64,000 bases of DNA from Anaerolineae bacterium (GTDB taxonomy: Bacteria; Chloroflexota; Anaerolineae; Anaerolineales; Villigracilaceae): contig JAKLPV010000027.1 of NCBI GenBank assembly GCA_022013685.1, positions 40,253 through 104,252 of the forward strand. Reading direction: 5' to 3'. Of this stretch, positions 17,757 through 25,219 are shown in pieces; position 1 is the first letter of the stretch; the number at the start of each line of letters is the position of its first letter. A model generated the notes under the pieces. It was not told the origin of the DNA. It did no database searches and saw only the letters and a program-made list of their open reading frames with translations. A program made the position numbers and the translations under genes.

Positions 17757-18053
17757 CTAAAAAATGGGGACGTTTTCGAGAAAATCTCTTTCAGCATTTG
17801 GAGCCGTGCTGATGAAATCTCCCGTCGCCTGAACAGTTTTATCTGTTTCAAAGGTGCCCGCCAGGAATTCCTTGCGTTGACCGGTGACACATTTTTTACC
17901 GCTTTTGATTTTTTCAAACAAGTTCTTGCGGGATATCAAGACATGGTCTGAAAAAGCTGCGCCGCGGCGCTCGAATGCGCGAGCCATTTCGATTTTACCG
18001 TCTGGCGCGTAACGGACGGTTTCGATTACGATGTCAAATTTGGCGCGAGCCAT
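17757..18053 (-). CDS. Conserved-looking 98-aa protein, unknown function
   Basis: Begins M-A-R-A-K-F-D-I-V-I-E-T-V-R-Y with GGAGG seven bases before the ATG. It has a beta-rich N-terminal half (AKFDIVIETVRYAPDGKI, then ARAFERRGAAFSDHVLISR) and a polar Lys-rich C-terminal half. No catalytic motif is seen. It is the first gene of the run leading to the NERD-like protein, GT2 and rnhB (26-base gap to the next gene). I do not recognise the family. Confidence 0.75.
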   Translation of the reverse strand: MARAKFDIVIETVRYAPDGKIEMARAFERRGAAFSDHVLISRKNLFEKIKSGKKCVTGQRKEFLAGTFETDKTVQATGDFISTAPNAERDFLENVPIF

Positions 18054-18160
18054 AACGTGCCTCCGGGGAGTTGGTTGTTGGTATTCTATTTTAAGCCATT
18101 TCGGAGTTGCTGGCGGAGGCAAAAGTTGCCCAACATTGTAGGATAAGAGTCCTATCAATT

Positions 18161-18195
18161 GAGGCAGGCGCTCAGCAAAAGCAAGCGCCCGCCTC
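18161..18195. terminator. Stem-loop downstream of the RibK-like gene
   Basis: A 12-bp stem with one mismatch (GAGGCAGGCGCT / AGCGCCCGCCTC) in the 200-base gap 18054-18254. No T run follows on either strand, so termination is uncertain. Confidence 0.35.
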
Positions 18196-18254
18196 TGAAT
18201 GCGGACTTAATCTCAACCCCGCACAGGACGAGGTCGCTGGCCGGTGCGATACGA

Positions 18255-18722
18255 TCAGCCCTTCGTTGATGATTCGGAAACAAGCATTTCTTCTGTGTTG
18301 ATCCGCACCTGAACATCCTCCCCATACCTGATCTGATGGATTGGCAGGGCGATTACCTCCAATAGCGATGGGTTTTGGAAGTGGCGCAGTTTGGTCTCGG
18401 GGTGCGGATAATAGATCCAGCCATCGTATTCTTGTTCTCGAAAAATGACCTGGCAGCGCGAAAAGGAAAAGGTTTCGGATGGGTGCAGATCCGTCCAGGC
18501 GACATGCTCAAAGGTGTATTGCGGCTTCAGCATCGTGAAGGTCAACGGGCGGATGTCGATGTTGAGCGTCCCGTTGAAATAACCGTCCAGATCCAGTCCG
18601 CGTGCTTTGAAGAGTGGACGCTGTCGTTCGAGCGCGCCGTAAGGATAATCTTTCGAAGGCCCGGAGGCCACTTGATAGCCCTCGACCACTGTTCCAGAAA
18701 TGGAAATCCAATAGGTTGTCAT
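18255..18722 (-). CDS. Protein resembling CTP-dependent riboflavin kinase (DUF120)
   Basis: A 155-residue protein. The order of elements follows archaeal RibK/DUF120: a Gly-containing first strand (GTVVEGYQVASG), FNGTLNIDIRP near residue 50 (the PFPGTLNV element), a middle strand pair with RCQVIFRE, and a C-terminal LEVIALPIHQIRYGEDVQVRI (LEVIAPV...LRxGDxVxV). Archaeal members phosphorylate riboflavin using CTP. Here the cradle-loop fold is supported, but the nucleotide and flavin residues cannot be verified by eye and overall similarity is low. No neighbouring riboflavin gene supports the pathway. Flanked downstream and upstream by hairpins, so it is probably monocistronic. Confidence 0.5.
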   Translation of the reverse strand: MTTYWISISGTVVEGYQVASGPSKDYPYGALERQRPLFKARGLDLDGYFNGTLNIDIRPLTFTMLKPQYTFEHVAWTDLHPSETFSFSRCQVIFREQEYDGWIYYPHPETKLRHFQNPSLLEVIALPIHQIRYGEDVQVRINTEEMLVSESSTKG

Positions 18723-18750
18723 CTTGAAATTGTAACGTCAAAGAGCCGGG

Positions 18751-18798
18751 AATCAAACAGGGCTGGTCATTGATTGTGATGACCAGCCCTGTTTGATT
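18751..18798. terminator. Long perfect hairpin between MFS and RibK-like genes
   Basis: A perfect 20-bp inverted repeat (left arm starts AATCAAACAGGG) with an 8-base loop. It lies just after the MFS stop, on the promoter side of the next minus-strand gene, and should end MFS transcription. Confidence 0.8.
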
Positions 18799-20049
18799 CT
18801 ATCCTTCTGCCGGCGATGCAGCCGGGGCAGGTTCTTCTGCGTCTGGTGTTTTTGGCAGGCGGAATTTGATCCAGACGACCGGCAGCATCAACATCATCGC
18901 GATCAGCGGGATGTAGAACGGTACTTTGGGGCCGAAAGTCTCCCAGAGTAGGACACCCACATAAGGCGCGGGCAGAGAGAGTATGCCCAGGCTGGTGGAG
19001 AACAAGCCAAAAGCGGTGCCGCGCAATTTTTGCGGAACAACTTTCGAGATCAGCGAACTGTAAGCCGGGCCAACCAGCGCCTGCCCAACCCCAAGCAAAA
19101 TCCAGGCAACGGTGAACAGGGCAAAGGTTTGCACATTGAGCATGACAAAAATCGCGCCGCCAATTAACAGGTTGCCCAGCACAATCCCGACCCGCTCTCC
19201 ATATTTGTCAGAAAGCGTGCCGCCCACCACCATGAAAACCATCGAAGCGACCGATGCAATTGCGCCCAGGATGCCTAGCTCGGTCATGCTGATGCCGACA
19301 ATGTTATTCAGGTAAAGCGGAAAGAGGTTGCCGACCATGCTGAAGGTCACATCGCCCACGCCGTCTGAGATAAATATCCAGGTAACGATTCCGCCAGCGG
19401 TCAGCAGACCAAAAATCGAAGCCATGCTGGTTTTTAGGTGTACGAAGGAGGGTTTTTCGGTGGGCGTGGTTTGCTCTTGTCGAATTTTGCGCGCCATCAG
19501 GATACGAATAACGGTTGCGGTGCCATACAAAGTGGTGGCAATCATAAACATCAGGCGGAAACCATAATTATCGGCCAGGTAGCCGCCCAGGGGCGCGCCA
19601 ATCACGCCCACAATCAGGAACAGCCCCTGAACGATGCCATAGACCTTGCCGCGCGATTCTTCGGGGGATTCTTCTGCCACCAATGCCTGGAAACTTGGCC
19701 CGACAAACGAGGTCGCCATAGCCATGCCCACCATGGCGAGTAAAAGCCACTCCCAGGATGGGGCGAACGCAAAAACGAAATAACCCGCCAGACCGGCAAT
19801 GCTGCCGATTGCCATGGCCTGGGCGCGCCCGATGGCGTCCGAAAGCCAGCCACCCAAGATTTGGAAGAGCAGCGGAGCGATCATCGACAGGGTGAAAAAA
19901 ATGCCGATCTGGTTCATGTCTGCGCCGAGTTCCTGGACGTACAGCGGCAGCAGCGGCCCATACATCTGCCCGCCGATGTTGGCAACGATCATGCTGAATA
20001 ACAGCACGGCCAGGGTTGTGGTCAGGATGGGCGCTTTCTTCTCGGTCAT
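18799..20049 (-). CDS. Major facilitator superfamily exporter
   Basis: A 416-residue protein with twelve predicted membrane helices. The loop 2-3 signature GGWLSDAIGRAQAM and its counterpart in the second half (GGTLSDKYGERVG) are typical of the TetA/MdtG-like drug:H+ antiporter group. The central cytoplasmic loop has KIRQEQTTPTEK. Substrate unknown. It has its own promoter with an AT-rich upstream region resembling the promoter at 53.8 kb. Confidence 0.9.
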   Translation of the reverse strand: MTEKKAPILTTTLAVLLFSMIVANIGGQMYGPLLPLYVQELGADMNQIGIFFTLSMIAPLLFQILGGWLSDAIGRAQAMAIGSIAGLAGYFVFAFAPSWEWLLLAMVGMAMATSFVGPSFQALVAEESPEESRGKVYGIVQGLFLIVGVIGAPLGGYLADNYGFRLMFMIATTLYGTATVIRILMARKIRQEQTTPTEKPSFVHLKTSMASIFGLLTAGGIVTWIFISDGVGDVTFSMVGNLFPLYLNNIVGISMTELGILGAIASVASMVFMVVGGTLSDKYGERVGIVLGNLLIGGAIFVMLNVQTFALFTVAWILLGVGQALVGPAYSSLISKVVPQKLRGTAFGLFSTSLGILSLPAPYVGVLLWETFGPKVPFYIPLIAMMLMLPVVWIKFRLPKTPDAEEPAPAASPAEG

Positions 20050-20096
20050 TTTGAATCCTTCTGAACATGGATGTTGATTTTGTTTATATTCAACAA

Positions 20097-20124
20097 ATTA
20101 TAGTAATTTTTTAATATATGTCAA
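20097..20124 (-). promoter_or_regulatory. Promoter of the MFS gene
   Basis: On the minus strand TTGACA, a 16-base AT-rich spacer and TATAAT, preceded by TTGCTA. The sequence TTGCTATTGACA and the spacer style recur at 53808-53835, and both have ATTGATA-type motifs upstream. Confidence 0.8.
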
Positions 20125-20192
20125 TAGCAATGTTGAAATTATCAATCTTTAAATTAATAATCTTTTTTACTAAGTGTGCTTCCAATAAAAAA

Positions 20193-20213
20193 GGGCGGGA
20201 TGTCATCCCGCCC
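20193..20213 (-). terminator. Terminator of hutU
   Basis: GGGCGGGATG-T-CATCCCGCCC, a 10-bp stem around one base (about 8 bp with a small loop in practice), followed on the minus strand by six T. Confidence 0.85.
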
Positions 20214-20230
20214 CACCTTCAACCTTCAAT

Positions 20231-21883
20231 TTATTTCAACATCGGCATCTTAATCCCGTGCCGCTTGGCGGCGGCGATGGCAATTTCATAGCCCGCATCC
20301 GCATGGCGGACAACGCCCATGCCGGGATCGGTCGTCAGTACTCGCTCCAGGCGTTTTGCGGCTTCAGGGGTGCCGTCTGCCACGATCACCTGCCCGGCGT
20401 GCTGGCTGTAGCCCATGCCCACCCCGCCGCCGTGATGGAAGGAGACCCAGGTCGCCCCTCCGACGATGTTGATCATCGCGTTGAGAATTGCCCAGTCGCT
20501 GATCGCGTCCGAGCCATCCAGCATGGATTCGGTCTCGCGGTTGGGGCTGGCGACCGAGCCGCAATCGAGGTGGTCGCGCCCGATCACGATCGGCGCTTTG
20601 AGAGCGCCTTTTGCCACCATCTCGTTGAACTTCAGCCCGGCCCTGGCGCGTTCACCGTAGCCCAGCCAGCAGATGCGCGAGGGCAGCCCCTGAAACGGAA
20701 CCCGCTCGCGGGCCATCTTCAGCCAGCGATGCAGGTGCGCGTCTTCGGGGAAGAGTTCCATCACGGCTTCGTCGGTGCGGTAAATGTCTTCCTTGTCGCC
20801 CGAAAGCGCCACCCAGCGAAATGGCCCTTTGCCCTCGCAAAACAGCGGGCGGATATAGGCCGGAACGAAGCCGGGGAATTCAAAGGCATCCGTCACACCG
20901 TAGTTATAGGCCTGCTGGCGGATGTTGTTGCCATAATCAAAAACTTCCGCGCCTGCTTTCTGGAAATCGAGCATGGCCCTGACGTGCTTTGCCATCGAAG
21001 CCATCGCCATCTTTTTATATTCTTCGGGATTGGTAATTCGTAATTCGTCCGCGGCGGTCACGCTCAAGCCCGAAGGCACATAATACAGAGCTTCATGGGC
21101 CGAAGTCTGGTCGGTGACCACATCCGGGATAACGCCGCGCAGCACCAGTTCCGGGTAAATATCGGCCGCGTTGCCGACCAGGCCGATCGAGATGGGCCTC
21201 CCGTTGGCTTTGTTCTCGTCAACCAGGGTCATCGCCTCTTCGAGTGTATCCACCACCGTATCGACATAGCCGATCGCGCGTCGCCGTTCAGCCCGTTCTT
21301 TATCGACCTCGACGATCAGGCCCACCCCTTCGTTCATCGTGATCGAAAGCGGCTGTGCGCCACCCATGCCGCCCAACCCGGCGGTCAGCACGAACTTGCC
21401 CTTGAGCGTGCCCCAACCTTTGAGTTTGGCCAGTGCGCCGAAGGTCTCATAGGTGCCCTGCAGAATACCCTGCGTGCCGATGTAGATCCACGAACCGGCG
21501 GTCATCTGGCCGTACATGATCAATCCCTTTTTGGCGAGCTCGTCGAAATGTTCCCAGGTGGCCCAATGTGGCACCAAGTTCGAGTTGGCGATCAGCACTT
21601 TGGGCGCGTCCTTGTGGCTTTTGAAGACCACTACCGGCTTGCCAGACTGCACCAGCAGGGTCTCGTCTTCTTCAAGGTTCTTAAGCGATTCAAGAATGGC
21701 ATCAAACGACTCCCAGTTGCGGGCGGCCTTGCCGCGCCCGCCGTAAACCACCAGATCTTCGGGTTTTTCGGCCACTTCCGGGTCGAGATTGTTTTGGATC
21801 ATGCGATAGGCGGCTTCGCTGAGCCAGTTTTTGCAAGTCAGTTTTGTCCCGCGCGGCGCGCGGACGATGCGGGGTTTGGACAT
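20231..21883 (-). CDS. hutU: Urocanate hydratase
   Basis: A 550-residue enzyme of histidine degradation converting urocanate to imidazolone propionate with a tightly bound NAD+. Full-length for the family. Visible features: the N-terminal [10 protein letters not shown] and [13 protein letters not shown], the NAD site [10 protein letters not shown] near residue 175, the YGERARAG region near 410, and [19 protein letters not shown] near 475. No other hut gene is in the window, so the rest of the pathway must be elsewhere. Around residue 285 the DNA reads GGTAATTCGTAATTCG, a heptamer-style motif in a variable position. Confidence 0.95.
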   Translation of the reverse strand: MSKPRIVRAPRGTKLTCKNWLSEAAYRMIQNNLDPEVAEKPEDLVVYGGRGKAARNWESFDAILESLKNLEEDETLLVQSGKPVVVFKSHKDAPKVLIANSNLVPHWATWEHFDELAKKGLIMYGQMTAGSWIYIGTQGILQGTYETFGALAKLKGWGTLKGKFVLTAGLGGMGGAQPLSITMNEGVGLIVEVDKERAERRRAIGYVDTVVDTLEEAMTLVDENKANGRPISIGLVGNAADIYPELVLRGVIPDVVTDQTSAHEALYYVPSGLSVTAADELRITNPEEYKKMAMASMAKHVRAMLDFQKAGAEVFDYGNNIRQQAYNYGVTDAFEFPGFVPAYIRPLFCEGKGPFRWVALSGDKEDIYRTDEAVMELFPEDAHLHRWLKMARERVPFQGLPSRICWLGYGERARAGLKFNEMVAKGALKAPIVIGRDHLDCGSVASPNRETESMLDGSDAISDWAILNAMINIVGGATWVSFHHGGGVGMGYSQHAGQVIVADGTPEAAKRLERVLTTDPGMGVVRHADAGYEIAIAAAKRHGIKMPMLK

Positions 21884-21968
21884 GGGGTCTCCTTATTCAA
21901 TGAATCCGGGTACATTTTCAAAAAGAATTATACAAGACCTTTACAGACAGTGTTTCTCAAAATAAAAA

Positions 21969-21998
21969 CAGTTCCCAACGCTTATGCGCCGGGAACTG
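21969..21998 (-). terminator. Terminator of the peroxiredoxin gene
   Basis: CAGTTCCC and GGGAACTG with an inner GGCGCAT/AAGCG-type extension; on the minus strand it is followed by CTGTTTTTATTTT. Confidence 0.8.
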
Positions 21999-22018
21999 CG
22001 ATTTTCTCTTTTACAAGG

Positions 22019-22732
22019 TTACTTTTCCATCTTGGGATTCCAGACTTCCCAAACTTTGCCGACCAAATGCGGGCCAGGTTTCAGCGTGGGCTGGCCGGGT
22101 TCCCAACCGGCAGGAGTGGCTTCCTTGCCACCGGATGCGCGCACGAGTTGGAAGGCCTGGACCTGGCGCACGGTTTCGGCGAGTTTTCGCCCAACCGGCG
22201 GGGTCATCACTTCCATCGCCTGGATGATGCCATCCGGGTCGATGATAAAGCGTCCGCGCATTTCGATGCCCTGGTTTTCATCCCAAACGCCATAAGCGCG
22301 GCCTACATTGCCGGCCTGGTCTGAAGCCATGTGAAAGGGCACACCGCCATCGACCATCTTGACCAATTCGTTGTCGTTCCACATTTTATGAACAAAGTGA
22401 CTGTCAACACTGACCGAAATAACTTCGACCCCCAATTTTTGCAATTCAGAATATTTGTCGGCGACCGCCGACACTTCTGTCGCTCAGACAAAGGTGAAAT
22501 CGCCTGGGTAGAAGCATACCATTACCCATTTCCCGGCAAACTCCGAGAGGCTGACACTGGTAAAGCCGCCCTTGTAATAGGCTGGGGCGGTAAAATCTGG
22601 GGCTTTTTGCCCGACACGTGCTGTCATAGTGCTCTCCTTTTTTTCTATAATTTGTTCGTTGGGCTGGTCTTTGGGCGTTTCGCCGACGACCGAGCCGCTG
22701 ACACGTGCACATCCTTGTGGTTGCTCTGCCAT
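22019..22732 (-). CDS. Probable selenocysteine peroxiredoxin (in-frame TGA)
   Basis: A 237-codon AhpC/TSA-family gene with TGA at 22484-22486, exactly where the peroxidatic Cys belongs: CFYPGDFTFV-[TGA]-ATEVSAVADKY, compared with the family's FTFVCPTE. Both sides are in the same frame and intact, and a SECIS-like hairpin follows, so Sec at residue 83 is the best reading. The enzyme would reduce hydroperoxides. Downstream of Sec there is no Cys: the usual resolving motif VCPAxW reads A-T-P-A-G-W. The N-terminal extension holds G-C-A-R with Cys8. Two in-frame ATGs have good SDs: 22732 (AAGGAGA) and 22627 (AAGGAGAG, giving 202 aa with Sec48). The longer form is reported because its extension looks coding. 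A divergent cupin regulator lies upstream. Confidence 0.82.
22457..22472 (-). promoter_or_regulatory. SECIS-like stem-loop after the TGA codon
   Basis: In the mRNA, GUCGGC pairs with GCCGAC around the loop GGUC. There are 17 nt between the UGA and the loop, and the loop begins with GG. Bacterial SECIS elements are described as a stem-loop with G in the first loop positions about 16-37 nt after UGA, which this satisfies. Confidence 0.65.
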
Positions 22733-22912
22733 AAAATCTCCTTTCAGTTCATCGGATGTTGTACAAATTTATTATACGCCTTGTCCTTTTTGGGTGGAAC
22801 AGGTAAATGTCATAACTTTGAGAATATCTGTCATGATTTCTTTTCCAAAACCGGCTTCCGGGTATAAGCGCGCTTGATAACCATCGATAACCTAATATAA
22901 TATTTGTGGATG

Positions 22913-22940
22913 TTGCAAAAATTATATTTTCAACTATAAT
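22913..22940 (+). promoter_or_regulatory. Promoter of the cupin regulator
   Basis: TTGCAA, 16 bases, TATAAT, about 38 bases before the ATG. In the same 246-base divergent gap a TATAAT on the minus strand (22771-22776) is a candidate -10 for the peroxiredoxin, without a good -35. Confidence 0.6.
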
Positions 22941-22978
22941 AATATGTGAACGATCATTTTTTTTTGGAGGTCGCCTGA

Positions 22979-23605
22979 ATGGGTCTTAACAGCAATTCAC
23001 CCCTGCTTGAAAACATCGCGAACGATAACATCGACGTTGGCTCTCGCCTGCGTGTAATCCGCAGTAGCCAGGGACTTTCCATCCGCGCGCTGGCCGAACG
23101 CAGCGGGCTAAACGTCAATACTCTCAGCCTGATCGAGAATGGGAAGACATCCCCCAGCGTTAGCACCTTGCAAGCGCTGGCACAGAGCCTGGCGGTGCCG
23201 ATCAGTTCATTCTTTGAGAGTGTCAGGGGGCAGCAAAAGATCGCTTATCAAAAACACGGCAAGCGTCCCCATGCCGCGTTCTTCCATGGAAGTATCCAGG
23301 ACTTGGGTGCGGGCATGGCGCGTTTGGGCGCAGAACCGTTGATCGTGACCCTGAAAGCCGGAGCCGATAGCGGCAAAACGCCGATTGTGCATACCGGGCG
23401 CGAGTTTGTTTACTGCCTCGACGGGCCGGCCGAGTACCTGGTGGACGGCACGGCTTACCTGCTTGAATCGGGCGACAGCCTGCTCTTCGAGGCTTACCTG
23501 CCGCACCGTTGGCGCAACCTGTCTGAGCAGCAATCCCGACTTTTGCTGGTGCTTTGTCCCACCGATGAGCGTGACCAGCCTCAGGAAAGACATTTCGCGC
23601 GTTAA
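22979..23605 (+). CDS. XRE-family regulator with cupin sensor domain
   Basis: A 208-residue regulator. Residues ~20-75 form a Cro/C1-type HTH (GSRLRVIRSSQGLSIRALAE, then NVNTLSLIENGKTSPSVSTL). Residues ~110-195 form a cupin with HTGREFVYCLDG and LESGDSLLFEAYLPHRWRN, a likely small-ligand or metal pocket (His, Glu, His). SutR/PuuR-like architecture. GGAGGT lies eight bases before the ATG. It is divergent from the selenoperoxiredoxin and 24 bases upstream of a triheme cytochrome gene, so it may control either. Confidence 0.88.
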   Translation: MGLNSNSPLLENIANDNIDVGSRLRVIRSSQGLSIRALAERSGLNVNTLSLIENGKTSPSVSTLQALAQSLAVPISSFFESVRGQQKIAYQKHGKRPHAAFFHGSIQDLGAGMARLGAEPLIVTLKAGADSGKTPIVHTGREFVYCLDGPAEYLVDGTAYLLESGDSLLFEAYLPHRWRNLSEQQSRLLLVLCPTDERDQPQERHFAR

Positions 23606-23629
23606 GTTCACTTTGAAAGGAGCTGTCCC

Positions 23630-24169
23630 ATGTTCACGAGAAAATGGATTGCCTACCTGTTTGCAGGGCTGCTCGTCATTGTTGTTTCACTCAGCCTGCC
23701 CAACCTGGTTTCCGCAGAAGGGGATGCACCAGAAACCCCATCAAACTGTATTGCGTGCCATGAAAAGCTGTACTATCTGCACGACACCGGCAAGTATTTT
23801 TGCGTCAATGAAGCCAGCCAACGCTGCACGGATTGTCACAGCGGCGATCCGGCTGCGACAGATAAGGAGGCTGCCCACAGTGGGCGCAGCGTCCACCCGG
23901 TTGTCAACGGAGACATATCCAAATGCCAGGAGTGCCACCCAACAGACTGCGATACATATATAGAAAAATTTAGCCAGGTGGCAGGCATCAAACCCGTCTT
24001 TGTTGCCATGAAACCTGTCCTGCTCTCAGGACAGCCCGCAAAGATCACTGTTGCCAGGTCGATCAGCGCGCCAGATGCTTTGACCGTGTTGATCCCGATC
24101 CTGGCGGGTGGGGCACTGATTGTCCTGGCCCTCATAGCTTTTATCATTCACCTAAGACATCACGCCTGA
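23630..24169 (+). CDS. Membrane-anchored triheme c-type cytochrome
   Basis: A 179-residue exported protein: signal sequence (residues ~1-29), then three CxxCH haem motifs (CIACH, CTDCH, CQECH) within ~65 residues, a ~50-residue domain without further motifs, and a C-terminal membrane helix with a short basic tail. It should carry electrons on the outer side of the membrane. AAGGAG precedes the ATG. No reductase or quinol partner is adjacent, so the pathway is unknown; NirK at 6.4 kb is a possible but unproven electron acceptor. Confidence 0.85.
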   Translation: MFTRKWIAYLFAGLLVIVVSLSLPNLVSAEGDAPETPSNCIACHEKLYYLHDTGKYFCVNEASQRCTDCHSGDPAATDKEAAHSGRSVHPVVNGDISKCQECHPTDCDTYIEKFSQVAGIKPVFVAMKPVLLSGQPAKITVARSISAPDALTVLIPILAGGALIVLALIAFIIHLRHHA

Positions 24170-24265
24170 AAAATTACACTAACATAACAATTGCCTGCAG
24201 GGGCTTGTCTTTCCAATAAAAAGGGGCTAAACTATACGCAAGTGAACCTTTTAGGAGAAGAGACA

Positions 24266-25165
24266 ATGGCTGAAAATCCTGCGGCAACTGCCCATATCAC
24301 TGCCAATACACACCTGCTTTCGACCATCAGTGCTTATGAAATTTACCTGAACGACCAGGCTCGTTCACCCTATACTGTCAAGGCCTTCATGTCTGACTTG
24401 CGGCTGTTGGCTTCATATTTCCCCGAAGACCGCAGCTTGGGCGCTATCACGACCAGTGACTTGAATCAGTTCTTCGAGTGGATGCAAAACGAGCGCGGCG
24501 TCCCCTGTGCGCCAAAAACCCTGGCGCGGCGCATCACAACGATCAAGTCCTTCTTTCGCTGGCTGCATCGCAACGGGGTTTTGATGCTTGATCCGGCCGA
24601 AAAAGTTGTCCAGAAATCGGCCATCAGCCCGCTGCCGCAAGTGCTCAGTGACGATGAGATGCACGCTGCCCTGCTGGCTGCCGACCGCTACCGGCGCAAG
24701 TCCAAACCGGACGCTCGCCCGTATGCTTTACTGGCTCTTTTATTGGGAACCGGGATCAAGAAGAGTGAGTGCCTGGGTATTCATCTGAACCACATCGACC
24801 TTGAAGCCCCCGGCGGCCCGCAGGTTTTTATCCGCTATGCCAGCCCCACCAATCGCTACAAGGAACGCAAACTGGAACTGGGCGATGATTGGATCCCGGC
24901 TTACGATGAATATATTAGCCAGTACAACCCGCTCGACAGGCTTTTCCCCTGGTCGCCGCGCAGGCTTGAATATCTGCTCGAAGATATCAGTAACGATGCC
25001 GGGCTGGATAAGCACCTCTCGTTTGACATGTGCCGTTGGACTTATGCCCTGAATGAATACAAGCGCGGCACAGATCCAGATACCATCCGCCAAAACCTGG
25101 GTGTATCCAAGATCCAGTGGCGTGAGTTGAATATGAAACTCAGGCAACTGGCCGGCCAGGCGTAA
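24266..25165 (+). CDS. Tyrosine-recombinase-like protein with lost catalytic residues
   Basis: A 299-residue XerC/XerD-like protein. Residues ~25-115 form the SAM-like core-binding domain (SAYEIYLNDQARSPYTVKAF ... LARRITTIKSFFRWLHRNG). The catalytic domain is recognisable (LLLGTGIKKSECLGIHLNHID), but the first Arg is Lys (GLRxSE becomes G-I-K-K-S-E), the HxLRH box reads F-D-M-C-R-W, the LGH position reads L-G-V, and there is no Tyr in the nucleophile region. It is therefore unlikely to cleave DNA and may be a DNA-binding protein. GGAGA precedes the ATG; a longer open frame upstream has no SD. Confidence 0.78.
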   Translation: MAENPAATAHITANTHLLSTISAYEIYLNDQARSPYTVKAFMSDLRLLASYFPEDRSLGAITTSDLNQFFEWMQNERGVPCAPKTLARRITTIKSFFRWLHRNGVLMLDPAEKVVQKSAISPLPQVLSDDEMHAALLAADRYRRKSKPDARPYALLALLLGTGIKKSECLGIHLNHIDLEAPGGPQVFIRYASPTNRYKERKLELGDDWIPAYDEYISQYNPLDRLFPWSPRRLEYLLEDISNDAGLDKHLSFDMCRWTYALNEYKRGTDPDTIRQNLGVSKIQWRELNMKLRQLAGQA

Positions 25166-25190
25166 AGCAAAAAAACATTTTGCCCACATT

Positions 25191-25219
25191 AAAAAGGCTC
25201 CCATCACGGGAGCCTTTTT
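25191..25219. terminator. Bidirectional terminator, recombinase-like gene/tilS
   Basis: AAAAAGGCTCCC-ATCAC-GGGAGCCTTTTT, perfect 12-bp stem with A and T runs on both sides. The tilS stop codon lies inside the right arm. Confidence 0.92.

Noticed and set aside
21095..22324. A 409-codon open frame on the + strand
   Set aside because: Shadow of hutU and the peroxiredoxin gene, with no plausible product.
22019..22732. Peroxiredoxin as a pseudogene or two separate genes
   Set aside because: The break is a single in-frame TGA exactly at the catalytic Cys codon with a SECIS-like hairpin after it; both sides are intact and in the same frame.
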